A stretch of 64,000 bases of DNA from Coemansia sp. RSA 487 (GCA_027577595.1 JANBRJ010000052.1:52978-116977); one strand, 5' to 3'; counted from the stretch's first letter, positions 9,235 through 19,205 are shown. Notes: generated by a model not told the origin, from the sequence alone. Numbers and translations are program-made.

Positions 9235-10506
9235 CTAGATTATGCCATGACTAAGTCGTCGCGATCGGTTGTGGTTGTGAGAGTAGCGATCGATGTGTTG
9301 CTGAGAGAAGCTTGGGCTGCTGTGCACGCGTTCCATTCTGCTGGTGTTGGTGTTGGTATCGCCAGTGGTGACGATGCTGAACCGACTCCAGCGATCGGAA
9401 TCGAGCTCGTCTGCGCTTGTTACGCTTAGATCGTCCAGATCGAGAACAGTATGTTTTGGAGGACGGTGCTGACTGTGGAGGCTACTGTCTTCGTACGACG
9501 GAGGGAAGGCTGGGTCATGCTGCACGCTTCCTTCAAGCGAGTCGGAATGCGCGGCAAGCAGAACAGTTTCTGACACGTTCTGGTACATGGGCGGCGGCAA
9601 GCGGGCTCCCTCTGGAGGCGCCAGGCCCCAGTGACGCATGTTTGCATGTGCAAGGACAAAGGCGCGGGCACCAACATTGACATTGAGGCAGCAGGGACCG
9701 TCAGCAGAGACAACCGGATACATACGCTTGTGGGCCCATGGCGTCCTGATGTGGCAAACGATGGCTCCGTTGACAGTGAAAAATGTCTTTCCCGAGTTTG
9801 GCCGCCAGCCAACGCCGAGCGTGTCGCTTGTACGCAGAGAAGTTTCGACTCTTCGGCAGACGTCAAGGGGGTGGCAGTAGTAGACGCATCCGTCAAGGGT
9901 GTGGAGGGCAATGGAGTTGCGGGCCCAGCCAGCCATCCTCAGCGGCGGATAGTCGCGCATCGCGACGCCAAGCGCAACATTTGTGCCCTCCGGGAGCCGG
10001 TCCAGACGCACCTCGTAGTAGTACACTCGCTGCTCGTTGGGCATCTGTATGTTTGCAATGAGCGAGTGCTCTCCACCTGAAAACTCGATCTCGGTGCGGT
10101 TGTGAACAGCCACGTCGGTATTTTCATACGCAGGGCCAAATTCCCAAGCATTGGCGCCGTGCTCGACCACAAACTCAGTGTCTGCTGCGTGGAGCCCGCC
10201 TTCGCTCTCGTCGATAAAGTGTGTTGCCGCGTACTCACCAGCGTATACGTGGTTTTGCATGGCCCGTGTGCCCTCGAGCCGCGCCAGCGTCTCATCCAGC
10301 GATAGCTGCTGCACTTCCTCGTATTTCTTGATCCTCTCCGCCTGTCGCTCGTAGCAGCGACCACGACGGTGCCTGCGCCGTAGCGCCGGGAAGACGCAAG
10401 GCAGCGGCCGGCCATGTATCACATACACCCGCACTAACACGCCGATGCCCACCATCGCAATGCACACGCAGACCGCGGCCACAACAGCTGTAGCAAGCAT
10501 GGTCAT
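9235..10506 (-). CDS. SPRY-domain membrane protein of the Ear1/Ssh4 type (putative Rsp5 adaptor), copy 1
   Basis: Starts at the ATG at 10506 (MTMLATAVVAAVC); 423 residues. An N-terminal transmembrane segment (about 1-28) precedes a basic stretch (RRRHRRGRCYERQ), a helical linker, and a SPRY domain (about residues 130-290) with YYYEVRLDRLP, VALGVAMRDYP, DTLGVGWRPNSG and TFFTVNG strands. The C-terminal tail carries a PY motif, PPSY (in AFPPSYED), the signature that binds WW domains of Nedd4/Rsp5 ligases. Membrane segment, SPRY and PY motif together match yeast Ssh4/Ear1, which recruit Rsp5 to ubiquitinate membrane cargo at endosomes and the vacuole. A second, clearly related gene lies at 15603-17126. 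Confidence 0.82.
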   Translation of the reverse strand: MTMLATAVVAAVCVCIAMVGIGVLVRVYVIHGRPLPCVFPALRRRHRRGRCYERQAERIKKYEEVQQLSLDETLARLEGTRAMQNHVYAGEYAATHFIDESEGGLHAADTEFVVEHGANAWEFGPAYENTDVAVHNRTEIEFSGGEHSLIANIQMPNEQRVYYYEVRLDRLPEGTNVALGVAMRDYPPLRMAGWARNSIALHTLDGCVYYCHPLDVCRRVETSLRTSDTLGVGWRPNSGKTFFTVNGAIVCHIRTPWAHKRMYPVVSADGPCCLNVNVGARAFVLAHANMRHWGLAPPEGARLPPPMYQNVSETVLLAAHSDSLEGSVQHDPAFPPSYEDSSLHSQHRPPKHTVLDLDDLSVTSADELDSDRWSRFSIVTTGDTNTNTSRMERVHSSPSFSQQHIDRYSHNHNRSRRLSHGII

Positions 10507-11314
10507 TGCCAAAGAACAGGATCTATACTGCCCGATCAAGTTGTGCTTGGCTCTTAAAGAGTTTGTATATCCGTTGCGATATATTACTCACAAGGCTATA
10601 ATCAGTAATGCTATAAAAATGTAGCTCGATAGTTATAGAAGGAAAGAAGCGAGCAACTGGCAGAGCGAGCATCGACGGAACGCGGTGGATCCGTGATGCA
10701 CAAAAGTGCTCAGATAATATGTCCAATGGGGCGTCTCCTCCGCGCTCGTTTCCAAGGTAGAAAGGCTCTGTTGAAAGGGTATCATTGGCCTGACGTGTCT
10801 CAACAGTTTGCGGTAGCAGGAGCGGGAAATGCCAGATGATTTGCCATTAATGGCGTAGCCCACGGCTGTACACTGGCTGAGTTTGCGCTCGTTCCTTGGC
10901 TTGTCTTGTGTGACTGTGCCCCCAGCTCAAAAGCAAATCGGACCCAGCAGGCAAGAGCTACAGATATTTTTGCAAATCGCTGTTGTTTCTGCTGAAAGGG
11001 CACCAGCTGTCTGCATACTGGCTCATTTCCCTTCTGGCTCTTGAGCCAGGTGTTTAAATTGCCGAAAAAGAAAGTGCGATTTTTTCTCCCACAGATCAAA
11101 AGAGCCTGCCTTGCTCTATTTTTTTTCCCACGCTCCACCTGCGCACATGGTACAAAATAATCGCTTGCTTAAGCCATCGGAAAGGCGGACGACCAGACTG
11201 TGATTGCAAGCATCTCCTTCTTCTCCTTCCCCTTCTTCTTGACAAACAATATTTTATTCTATTCCGATCAACCTGTATACCAGCCAACTGCAGACTTTGT
11301 GTAGCTCAGCAGCA
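10507..11314. promoter_or_regulatory. Divergent intergenic region between SPRY gene and BCKDHA
   Basis: 808 bp, longer than most spacers here. Just upstream of the E1-alpha start it holds a strong pyrimidine tract on the plus strand (tctccttcttctccttcccc, near 11213-11234), common in 5' flanks of genes in this window. Several short frames cross it, but none has recognisable composition or conserved motifs. Confidence 0.4.
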
Positions 11315-12688
11315 ATGCCACCCTCATTTCACTTGTCACTCGCAATAACCACCAGACGTCTGAGCAGATCTGCCCGTATATGCTCTAGTGTTTCCATGTC
11401 GCCAGGGCTGCGCACAGCCAGCTGCATTGGTCTTTCCAGAGGCACCAGCAGGGCTACTGTTGCATCAGCTGCGTTTTCAACATCCTCCCAAGCAATGCGT
11501 AAAAAAGTCATGTTCCCTGGCGCACTCAATTCCGAGTACACACATGAGCTCCAGTTCGTGTCCAGCGTGGAGTCCATTCAAACATACCAGGTTATGGACA
11601 CTGACGGCAGTGTTCTTGATCCCGCACACGAGCCGCATGTTTCGAAAGAGGAGGCAAAGACAATGTACAAGAATATGCTTATTCTGAACGCCATGGATCA
11701 GATCCTGTACGAGGCCCAGCGTCAGGGGCGTATTAGCTTTTACATGACAAGCTTTGGCGAAGAAGCCCTTATCGGCAGTGCTGCTGCGCTCAATCCGAAA
11801 GACCTTGTCTTTGGCCAGTATCGCGAGGCTGGGGTGCTGCTCCAGCGCGGATTCACTCTGGAGCAGTTTATGAACCAGTGCTTCTCGAACGAGAAAGATC
11901 TGGGAAAGGGGCGCCAGATGCCCATTCACTACGGAACAAAGGAGCTGAGTTTCCAGACAATCTCGTCGCCGCTGGCCACACAGATTCCACAGGCTGCGGG
12001 TGCCGCCTACGGAATGCGCCGCGATGGAAACAAGCTGTGCACAATATGCTACTTTGGCGAGGGCGCTGCAAGCGAGGGAGATTTTCACGCGGGGCTAAAC
12101 ATGGCTGCTACGCTTGGATGTCCTGTTATTTTCTATTGCAGGAACAATGGCTATGCGATATCGACGCCCTCCATTGAGCAGTACCGCGGCGACGGAATTG
12201 CCAGCAGGGGAATTGGCTATGGAATCGACACGATCCGGGTTGACGGAAACGACATTTGGGCCATATACGCGGCGACAAAAGCTGCTCGCAGAATCGCCGT
12301 GGAGCAGAATAAGCCGGTTCTGATTGAGGCGATGACGTACCGCGTCAGCCATCACAGCACCTCTGATGATTCGTCAGCATATCGCTCAAAGAAGGAGGTG
12401 GAGGACTGGAGTAAGCGCGACAACCCGATTGTACGCATGCGTGCCTGGATGCAAAACAAAGGCTGGTGGGTGAAGGGCGAAGATGCTGAAATCACAAAGT
12501 CAGCAAAGGCAAAGGTGCTCGAGGCGTTTGCTGCCGCCGAGCGGCTCAAGAAGCCCGCGATCCGCCACTTGTTTGAGGATGTTTATGCTGAGATTCCACC
12601 AGAGCTGCAGAGGGAAAAGGCAGAGATTGAAGCATTGATCAAAAAGTATCCTGACTACTATCAAGTAAACGACTTTGCAAAGTCTTAG
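11315..12688 (+). CDS. Branched-chain 2-oxoacid dehydrogenase E1 alpha subunit, mitochondrial
   Basis: First ATG is at 11315 (MPPSFHLS; the upstream extension begins at a TTG); 457 residues. The N-terminal ~60 residues are Arg/Ser/Thr-rich without acidic residues and form a mitochondrial presequence. The thiamine-diphosphate motif is present (GEGAASEGDFHAGLN...RNNGY, about residues 240-275), and the phosphorylation loop HHSTSDDSSAYRS (about 338-350) matches the mammalian BCKDHA loop phosphorylated by BCKDH kinase. The enzyme decarboxylates the keto acids of leucine, isoleucine and valine as an alpha2-beta2 E1 heterotetramer in the matrix. The STSDDSSAYRS loop and YREAGVLL separate it from pyruvate dehydrogenase E1 alpha. 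Confidence 0.93.
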   Translation: MPPSFHLSLAITTRRLSRSARICSSVSMSPGLRTASCIGLSRGTSRATVASAAFSTSSQAMRKKVMFPGALNSEYTHELQFVSSVESIQTYQVMDTDGSVLDPAHEPHVSKEEAKTMYKNMLILNAMDQILYEAQRQGRISFYMTSFGEEALIGSAAALNPKDLVFGQYREAGVLLQRGFTLEQFMNQCFSNEKDLGKGRQMPIHYGTKELSFQTISSPLATQIPQAAGAAYGMRRDGNKLCTICYFGEGAASEGDFHAGLNMAATLGCPVIFYCRNNGYAISTPSIEQYRGDGIASRGIGYGIDTIRVDGNDIWAIYAATKAARRIAVEQNKPVLIEAMTYRVSHHSTSDDSSAYRSKKEVEDWSKRDNPIVRMRAWMQNKGWWVKGEDAEITKSAKAKVLEAFAAAERLKKPAIRHLFEDVYAEIPPELQREKAEIEALIKKYPDYYQVNDFAKS

Positions 12689-12789
12689 GTATATTTAAAC
12701 TGAGCATTAGAGATATTTTGATTAAGTTTAAAAGGCATTTTTTTCTGACAAAAACGCGAAGTAAACAAAAAAAACAGTGCCTTGAAGAG

Positions 12790-14246
12790 CTACGACGCAG
12801 GGGATGTAGAGCGTGTATCGTTTGAAAAATCGACATTTAGGCCATCAAATATTGAGTGAGGCGGTTTGCCTTCGTAGCATATCTGGTAGATGTTTGTAAA
12901 CAGAGGAAAGTGGTCTGTGACCCCGCGGCTGCTTATGTACGAGTAGACCTCGCCAGATGTCAAGTAACCCTGCAGCTTTTGGCCGTTGAGCAGCTCCTGC
13001 TCCAGCTGCGACATTGGCTTTCCAGTCCTGACAAACTCTTCAGCAAGGCGGCGGTTACGTCCGCCGTAGCATGTGGTAATTACATCAGCAATCCCACAGC
13101 TCTCCATGAATGTCGACTCCTGTATTTGAGCACCCGAAATGTGCATAGCTAGGCGACGCATCTCGAGGAATCCAATGCGAATGATTGCAGCCTTTGTGTT
13201 GTTGCCCAGACCAAGCCCGTCGATAAACCCGGCACCCACGGCAACAATGTTTTTGAGCGCACCGCAGAACTCGACACCAATGACATCGCTTACGCAATTG
13301 ACCTGGAAATAGGGCGTGTTGAAGAGTGATCTCCACACAATTGCTTCGTCTGGTTCACTGCACCCGATGGTCGTTTCGCAGTACTTCTCTTCAGCAATCT
13401 CGTTGGCAATGTTTGCGCCGCTAAGCGACGACACTGGTATGGCGAGTGTGCGGTGGATAATCTGCGTCATTGTAGTCATTCCCTGGTTGCTAATACCGAT
13501 GCCCTTTATCAGAGATATGGCCCTAGCATCTGGGTGGATGCTTCCATGAATCGTGTCCAGAAGGTGCTGGATGAACTGATGCGGAATAACAACAACAATG
13601 TGGGTAGCATCCTTGACGACCTCGGCGGCATCGGAAATGGCAACCACGTTTTCAGGAAGCTTGTGGCCGGGCAGGTATCTACAGAAAAGGGGAAGGAGCA
13701 GATTGAGTCAAATGATCTTGAGACGAAGGTGTCGGAAAAAGAAAAGAAGCGATATTTGTGTTTAAATTGTTTGCTTCATGCTACATCGAAGCTTGTAGAC
13801 AAATGAAGCCATGCATTGTTCAGTAAACGCAAATACATGTGGCTCTTGCAACTTACTTTACATTCTCGTGCTGGGTGTTTATGATTTCGGTTAGCTTTTT
13901 GCCTTTAACGATCTCTTCGTATACCCAGATCTTTACGGTATCGTCAAAATCGGGCAGCTTAGTGACGTTGCTTGCAATTATTCGCGCAGCAGTCGAGCCC
14001 CTATACATAGAATTGACAGTAGCAAACGTTCCAGTTTTAGAAACTAAAGAGAGAGGGCCGAGAGCCAGATAAACGATAAGATCCGCAAGTAAACAGATAC
14101 GTATGCGGCAACAGCACCAGCAACAACAACGTTAAAATCGAACCGCGAATTCGCAAAAAGAAAGAAACAAGTGACCGAGGCCATTAACGAAAGCACACGT
14201 ACCAGTTGCCAGAGCCGAGGATGCAAACCTTGTTTAAAGGAGCCAT
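12790..14246 (-). CDS. GPD1: Glycerol-3-phosphate dehydrogenase (NAD+), three exons
   Basis: Minus-strand exons: 14246-14203 ([14 protein letters not shown] plus 2 nt), 14000-13857 (144 nt) and 13678-12790. The introns of 202 and 178 nt start GTACGT and GTAAGT and end TATAG and TGTAG. The joined product is 358 residues. The Rossmann motif GSGNWG is split by intron 1. Downstream are [27 protein letters not shown], the catalytic-Lys region ([14 protein letters not shown]), and GLGLGNN/GGRN motifs, all typical of eukaryotic cytosolic GPDH. It reduces dihydroxyacetone phosphate to glycerol 3-phosphate for glycerol lipids, osmolyte and NADH balance. The frame remains open upstream of the first ATG and could add a targeting peptide (see 14247-14477). 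It converges on the E1-alpha gene. Confidence 0.9.
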
Positions 14247-14477
14247 TGAATTTCCCGAGAAGAAAGTAGCAGAACGAACAGAGGACACCGAAAAGGGAGG
14301 CAAATGCAATAAAGAGCTATGGCGATATGGAAATCGAAGCAGAGTAGAGAGCACAGAAGAGAAAGGACGTGACGAGTGGTTAAAGCAGGCACGCTGGTTG
14401 TATCTGATGGAGGCGTAGCTGGAAACCCTGGAAATACCGCCACGTAGAGCAAAAAATGAAAGGGCTGAAGCGATCAT
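14247..14477 (-). other. In-frame upstream extension of GPD that resembles a mitochondrial presequence
   Basis: From an ATG at 14477 the frame runs without stop into the GPD start, adding 77 residues. The extension has eight Arg, many Ser and Phe and no Asp or Glu, the composition of a mitochondrial presequence. The same composition can arise by chance from a pyrimidine-rich 5' leader, so translation is not shown. The remaining spacer to the Lto1 stop (14478-14678) has no other feature that I can see. Confidence 0.35.
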
Positions 14478-14678
14478 GATCGTTTTATTCCTTAACAGTG
14501 AGCCAAAAAAGCACACGTGAAAAAATGAAAAATAAAAGTTGGTCGGGGGGCAACAAAGCTGTTGATTATGGCCCGAGAGATAAAGAACACAGTTGAGCCT
14601 AGCTCTAACGGCAAAAATGCTGTGGCATTACAGCCGAGGCTATAAATATAAAAAAAATGGCAGAGCTTGAGCATGGGT

Positions 14679-15083
14679 TTAAAACGACAGCGAATTACTT
14701 GGTAGCTCTGCAGCTATGCTCACACCTAGCATTGCCGACGCTGCTTTGAACTTTTTCTGGATCTCTTTGAGGCGATCATCAAAGTGCGCACCTTCGATGT
14801 TTGTGGTGGGAACGCTGTCGATGATGGCTTTGATGGCGGTAAGCTTCTTCCGCACGCGTTCATGAACAAGGCTCGGATGTGTTGTCGCTGCGTCTAGCCA
14901 TGTCTGTACCCAGCCTTGGTAGAATCCTAGATCTTTGCCAATATCGTAGCCATGCTCGAACCCTAGCTCGCGACCCTCAACCACCCCAGCCGCCTTGCCA
15001 TCCTCTTTTCCTTGTGTGTACCCCAGGTCCTTGAACTCGCTTTCGATATCAACGATTCCGCTGAAAACATCGTCGTCAGGCAT
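14679..15083 (-). CDS. LTO1: Lto1/ORAOV1 family protein (Yae1-Lto1 adaptor subunit)
   Basis: 134 residues from an ATG. The N-terminal half holds regularly spaced Gly residues in the pattern GY.QG.EDGK..G...GRELGF.HGYDIGKDLGFYQGW (about residues 20-58), the 'deca-GX3' motif shared by Yae1 and Lto1. Acidic residues precede it and a helical tail follows. Yae1-Lto1 recruits the ABC protein Rli1/ABCE1 to the cytosolic Fe-S assembly machinery, linking Fe-S biogenesis to ribosome function. Length agrees with the family. It is divergent from the SPRY gene at 15603. Confidence 0.83.
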   Translation of the reverse strand: MPDDDVFSGIVDIESEFKDLGYTQGKEDGKAAGVVEGRELGFEHGYDIGKDLGFYQGWVQTWLDAATTHPSLVHERVRKKLTAIKAIIDSVPTTNIEGAHFDDRLKEIQKKFKAASAMLGVSIAAELPSNSLSF

Positions 15084-15602
15084 CTTCAGCTTTTTTTTTT
15101 TGCTTAGTTATCTGCGTTAACCATTTATAAAACGAGCAGCTCTTATACTGTGGAAAGGGTATTTCAGTAGTGATCATTGAAATTTCGTGCACGGCAACGT
15201 GTAACAATCAGCCTATAAAATACAGATGGCTAACTGTGTAGAGTATGATCCTAGTCACGGGATACTGCGTGTAAAAAGGTCTGCCAAGGCTGAAAAGTGG
15301 ATGCTGTATTTTCTTTCTTTCACATTTTCTCATTGCAAGCCAATTAATATCTTTTTCTTTCTTTATATTCTGGCCGTCCTTTTCCGTGTCTTTGTAGCGA
15401 GACAAGACTGATTTCCTTGTCAAGCACTTGTCCAGCCTCTTTTCTATTTCTAATTAAAGCGGCCCTTTCAATTATCTCCTTTCCAGCTAGTCCATTTTTG
15501 TGGCCTTTACCAATTCCTTCCAGCTTGAGCTATACCTTTTTATTTTTTCCCCACAGAACATTCAAGAAAGGCGCAGACATTTGAGACCTTGAAACATACA
15601 AA
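15084..15602. promoter_or_regulatory. Divergent intergenic region LTO1 / SPRY copy 2
   Basis: 519 bp. It contains a T10 tract just upstream of the LTO1 ATG (15091-15100) and T-rich tracts at 15308-15370 and 15536-15550 ahead of the SPRY gene. Short frames at 15208-15423 and 15226-15411 lack conserved features, so I treat them as chance. Confidence 0.4.
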
Positions 15603-17126
15603 ATGCCGAGCACAAGGTGGCTTTTGATTGCTGCTGTTGGGTTCTGCCTGGCAGCAAGCGCCAGTAGTTCTTACTTGGCTGGGAGATCCAATGCAAATGG
15701 CGAGCGCAAACAAGGCTTATCGCACATGCACGTATTCGGGGCGTGGGCCGGCAACAGCAAAACCAACCTTTTCAAAATAACAGGCAATGACGATGATGAT
15801 GACGACGACGACGGGCTTTTGACGGCGCTTATACTTCTTGTTGCAATCTGCGGAACGGTTGTTGGAATTGGGTTTGTTGTAACAATGGTTTTTGCGTGCG
15901 TGCAGCTATTCAAGAGCGTACGGCGTTTCCTGTTTGGCGTAGACGAGTACGGGGTGTCAGAGCGCATGCGAAGCCAGATCCTGCTTGACGAGGACTCGCG
16001 GCAGAGCTACGAGCTGGCGCTGGCGTTTGAGCGGCAGCACCCGTATGGAAGTGTCAACACGCAGATGACGGCCGAGCAGCAGTCACAGGTGCGCGAAAAG
16101 GGCGTTGACGCATGGGAGTTTGTTGTGGATCTCGATGTGAATGCGATGCTCCAGAGCAAGACGGAGGTTTTGTTTATGGGGGGAGAAAACTGCGTCCAGA
16201 CAAACCTTCCGCTGCCAAAGACAAACTCTGTGTACTACTTTGAGGTGAAGATTGTCGAGAAGCCCACTGATGTCAACATGTGGATTGGGCTAGCAACCAA
16301 GCCATATCCCGTGTGGAGAATGACCGGATGGAACAAGTACTCGACGGGCTATTGCGCCAACACTGGTATTGTTCACCAAAACAGCCCATTCAAGGGTGTT
16401 CGTATTGGTGAGCGGCTGTTTGTTGGCGACATACTGGGAATAGGGTATCAGCCACGCAGCGGCGTAGTGTGGTTCACGCGAAACGGCCGGCGATTCAAGG
16501 CAATCGTTTCTGGAATGATGTACGACCTGTTTCCGACGATATCCGCCGACGGCCCGTGCTCGTTCAGCGCCAATTTTGGGCAGCGCGGGTTTGTGTTTAT
16601 TGAGGCCAACGTCAAGCGCTGGGGATTTGGGCCAGTCGAGGGATCGATGCTGCCGCCGCCCATTTACGGTGCCAACCAAAACACAATCCTGCTTGAGACT
16701 GCGGTTCCGTCCTCTGGCGATGAAGACGACGATGACAGCGAGCTGGGAGGAGGGTCGGCAGTAGGCACCGACGGGAACGGGGATGTTCAGGCACCACAAG
16801 CGTCGTCTTTCGGGCCAGGAAGCAGGGCCGCCCCAGACGACAGCGCTGTTGTTATTGACATTGCAGACCACAACAATGAATCAGCGCCGCTTGCGGCTGA
16901 GCCACAAAACATCCGGCGCAGCAGCGGCAGACGAGCGAATGGGGTGCACAAGCCACCGCAGTATCAAAAGGAGGATCCAATCGCCATGCAACTGCTCGAG
17001 GCAGGGTCCACTTCTTTAGAGCCAGTGGTCAGCTATCGGAACAAGAACCCCGACCTGCTTGAACCGCAGAGCCCAGGCATAGCCTCAAGCGTACCGTCGT
17101 CGTCCTCGTCGTCATCGCCGGACTGA
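15603..17126 (+). CDS. SPRY-domain membrane protein of the Ear1/Ssh4 type, copy 2, with signal peptide
   Basis: 507 residues, ATG start. A cleavable-looking signal peptide (LLIAAVGFCLAASASSS, residues 6-22) is followed by a lumenal Asp-run (codons at about 15787-15813), a transmembrane helix (ALILLVAICGTVVGIGFVV, about 75-100), and a SPRY domain (about 190-330) with YYFEVKIVEKP, MWIGLATKPYP, DILGIGYQPRSG and WFTRNG. The acidic, disordered C-tail carries the PY motif PPQY (in HKPPQYQKE). It is related to copy 1 (9235-10506): the order of SPRY strands, the W-x-F-G linker before LPPP, and the PY motif are shared. Copy 1 lacks the long lumenal N-terminus. Expected role: Rsp5/Nedd4 adaptor on endosomal or vacuolar membranes. 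Confidence 0.85.
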   Translation: MPSTRWLLIAAVGFCLAASASSSYLAGRSNANGERKQGLSHMHVFGAWAGNSKTNLFKITGNDDDDDDDDGLLTALILLVAICGTVVGIGFVVTMVFACVQLFKSVRRFLFGVDEYGVSERMRSQILLDEDSRQSYELALAFERQHPYGSVNTQMTAEQQSQVREKGVDAWEFVVDLDVNAMLQSKTEVLFMGGENCVQTNLPLPKTNSVYYFEVKIVEKPTDVNMWIGLATKPYPVWRMTGWNKYSTGYCANTGIVHQNSPFKGVRIGERLFVGDILGIGYQPRSGVVWFTRNGRRFKAIVSGMMYDLFPTISADGPCSFSANFGQRGFVFIEANVKRWGFGPVEGSMLPPPIYGANQNTILLETAVPSSGDEDDDDSELGGGSAVGTDGNGDVQAPQASSFGPGSRAAPDDSAVVIDIADHNNESAPLAAEPQNIRRSSGRRANGVHKPPQYQKEDPIAMQLLEAGSTSLEPVVSYRNKNPDLLEPQSPGIASSVPSSSSSSSPD

Positions 17127-17525
17127 TTGCACCTGGGTGGGGATTTTTCTTCCAAAGCACTCGACCAAAACGCACTGCTCATGTGTGTGTTATAGCCTGC
17201 CTGGTGCACACCATAAACAAACATCGCCTATAGCTTTAGTACACGCATTTTGTATTTTCAAACCTTCAAATCCATTATCTTTCTCGCCACCACCAGTAAA
17301 GATCATGCATGTGTGTCTTGTCTACCGCGCGATAAGGCATTAGAGCATTGCTATCTCTTGTTCCTTGCAAGTTAATATTCCCGCATTCTGAAACGCACAA
17401 CGCTAGATAAGCATGACGTCTCCAGATTTTGCGAGACAACGCTGACACGCTGCGCCGTATTGTCCTTTGCCTCCACATTTAATTTTTCTGCTTGCTAATA
17501 GCAAATAACTCTCCAGCACAATCAA
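17127..17525. other. Intergenic region between SPRY copy 2 and GGT-like gene
   Basis: 399 bp between two plus-strand genes. It must contain the 3' end of one and the promoter of the next. No RNA gene, repeat or conserved frame is seen. Confidence 0.4.
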
Positions 17526-19205
17526 ATGGCATCCACAGTCAGAACCAACTTTAATGTGCCGTACATCTCGCGCCGCTCAGCAATATACGGGACACAGTAC
17601 ATGGTTGCATCCACGCAGCCGCTGGCTAGCCAGGCAGGAGTTCAGATACTTGAGCAGGGCGGAAATGCAGCAGATGCGGCGGTGGCGGTAGCGGCGGCGC
17701 TTGGAGTGACAGAGCCGTTCTCAACAGGCGTAGGTGGCGACTGCTTCTGCATTTTCTACCGCGCCAAGGACAGGACAGTGCACGGGATCAATGGGTCAGG
17801 GCGCGCACCGCGGGCGCTGACAATCGAAAGGCTGAGGACGGAGTTTGGAATCAGCGGAGACGAAATCCCAGCTCGCAGCGTACATGCAGTCACGGTTCCG
17901 GGCGCTGTGGCGGGATGGGTTGACACGGTCGAGCACTTTGGCTCGGGGCGAGTAGCGCTGGGCGACATTCTTGCACCAGCGGTTGCGCTTGCGGACGAGG
18001 GCTTCCCTGTCTCCGAGCTGACGTCACCGTTCTGGCGCGACAGCGCCGATCTTCTGCGGACCGCATCGCCGAATGGCAACGAGCTGCTTGTCGACGGGGA
18101 GGGCCCACAAACTGGTCAGGTATTCTGCAACGCTGCAATGGCGCACACGCTTCGGCTGGTGGCTGACGGTGGGAAGCGTGGGTTCTACGAGGGCCCGGTA
18201 GCCGACGCCATCGTCGACAGCGTGCGCCAGCGCGGCGGATTGCTGACGCACAGCGACCTGCGCAGCCATCGAAGCACGTTTGAGGAGCCGGTGTCAATTG
18301 AGTACCAAGGCTACTGTCTCCATGAGTGCGCGCCCAATGGCAGTGGGCTTGCAGCGCTGATTGCGCTGGGCATTGTCGACGAGCTGGAGAAGCAGCAGGA
18401 GGCGGGGTCCGTGGCCGACATGGGGCACAACAGCGCAGCGTACCTGCACCTGGTGATCGAGGCGCTTCGTCTGGCGTTTGCCGATGCACGACGCTATGTG
18501 TGCGACCCGGATTTTGGTGCCGTGCCTGTGGACCAGCTCCTAAGCAGAGAGTACCTGAAGATGCGCGCCACAGCTTTTGACCCCGAGCATGCCGCCGCCG
18601 ATGTCGAGGCTGGTGTGCCGCTGGGAGGGTCCGACACCGTCTACTTTACGGTGGTTGACGCCGAAGGCAACGCCTGCAGTTTTGTCAACTCGCTGTACCA
18701 CAGCTTTGGCTCTGGAATCGTGCCGTTGGGGTGCGGGTTTGCGCTGCACGACCGGGGGAGCCTATTCCGCCTGGACCTGAATCACGCAAACAGCCTTGCG
18801 CCGGGAAAGCGCCCCTACCACACAATCATCCCAGCCATGGTGACGGCTGGCGGCGATCTGGCCATGTCCTACGGCATCATGGGCGGATACAACCAGCCGC
18901 AGGCGCATCTGCAGGTGCTGCTGAATATGGTTCGGTTTGGGATGAATCCGCAGGCTGCGCTGGATGTGCCGCGCATCTCGATTCAGATCGAGAACGGGCG
19001 GGTGGCGGTCGAGGACGGCATCGACGACACGACAGTTGCCGAGCTGGAGCGCCTGGGACACAGCGTATATATGGAGACCGGGATTCAGCGGTCGGTGTTT
19101 GGGCGCGGGCAGATCATCCGGCAGCTCACCGACAGCCGAACCGGCACCCGTGTGCTTATGGGCGGCTCGGATCCGCGGTCAGACGGTCAGGCAGTGGGCC
19201 GTTGA
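17526..19205 (+). CDS. Gamma-glutamyltranspeptidase-family hydrolase without signal peptide
   Basis: 559 residues, ATG start at 17526. The N-terminal GGT signature is seen in GGNAADAAVAVAAALGV.EPFSTGVGGDCF (about residues 45-74). The autoprocessing and catalytic threonine is Thr371 in GGSDTVYFTVVD, where the small subunit would begin. LNHANSLAPGKRPYHTIIPAM and GIMGGYNQPQAHLQVL are conserved small-subunit motifs. There is no signal peptide or membrane anchor, unlike classical surface or vacuolar GGTs, so it may belong to the cytosolic, bacterial-like branch acting on glutathione or acylated amines. The gene is intron-free and looks GC-richer than its neighbours. Horizontal origin is a possibility only. 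Confidence 0.85.
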   Translation: MASTVRTNFNVPYISRRSAIYGTQYMVASTQPLASQAGVQILEQGGNAADAAVAVAAALGVTEPFSTGVGGDCFCIFYRAKDRTVHGINGSGRAPRALTIERLRTEFGISGDEIPARSVHAVTVPGAVAGWVDTVEHFGSGRVALGDILAPAVALADEGFPVSELTSPFWRDSADLLRTASPNGNELLVDGEGPQTGQVFCNAAMAHTLRLVADGGKRGFYEGPVADAIVDSVRQRGGLLTHSDLRSHRSTFEEPVSIEYQGYCLHECAPNGSGLAALIALGIVDELEKQQEAGSVADMGHNSAAYLHLVIEALRLAFADARRYVCDPDFGAVPVDQLLSREYLKMRATAFDPEHAAADVEAGVPLGGSDTVYFTVVDAEGNACSFVNSLYHSFGSGIVPLGCGFALHDRGSLFRLDLNHANSLAPGKRPYHTIIPAMVTAGGDLAMSYGIMGGYNQPQAHLQVLLNMVRFGMNPQAALDVPRISIQIENGRVAVEDGIDDTTVAELERLGHSVYMETGIQRSVFGRGQIIRQLTDSRTGTRVLMGGSDPRSDGQAVGR

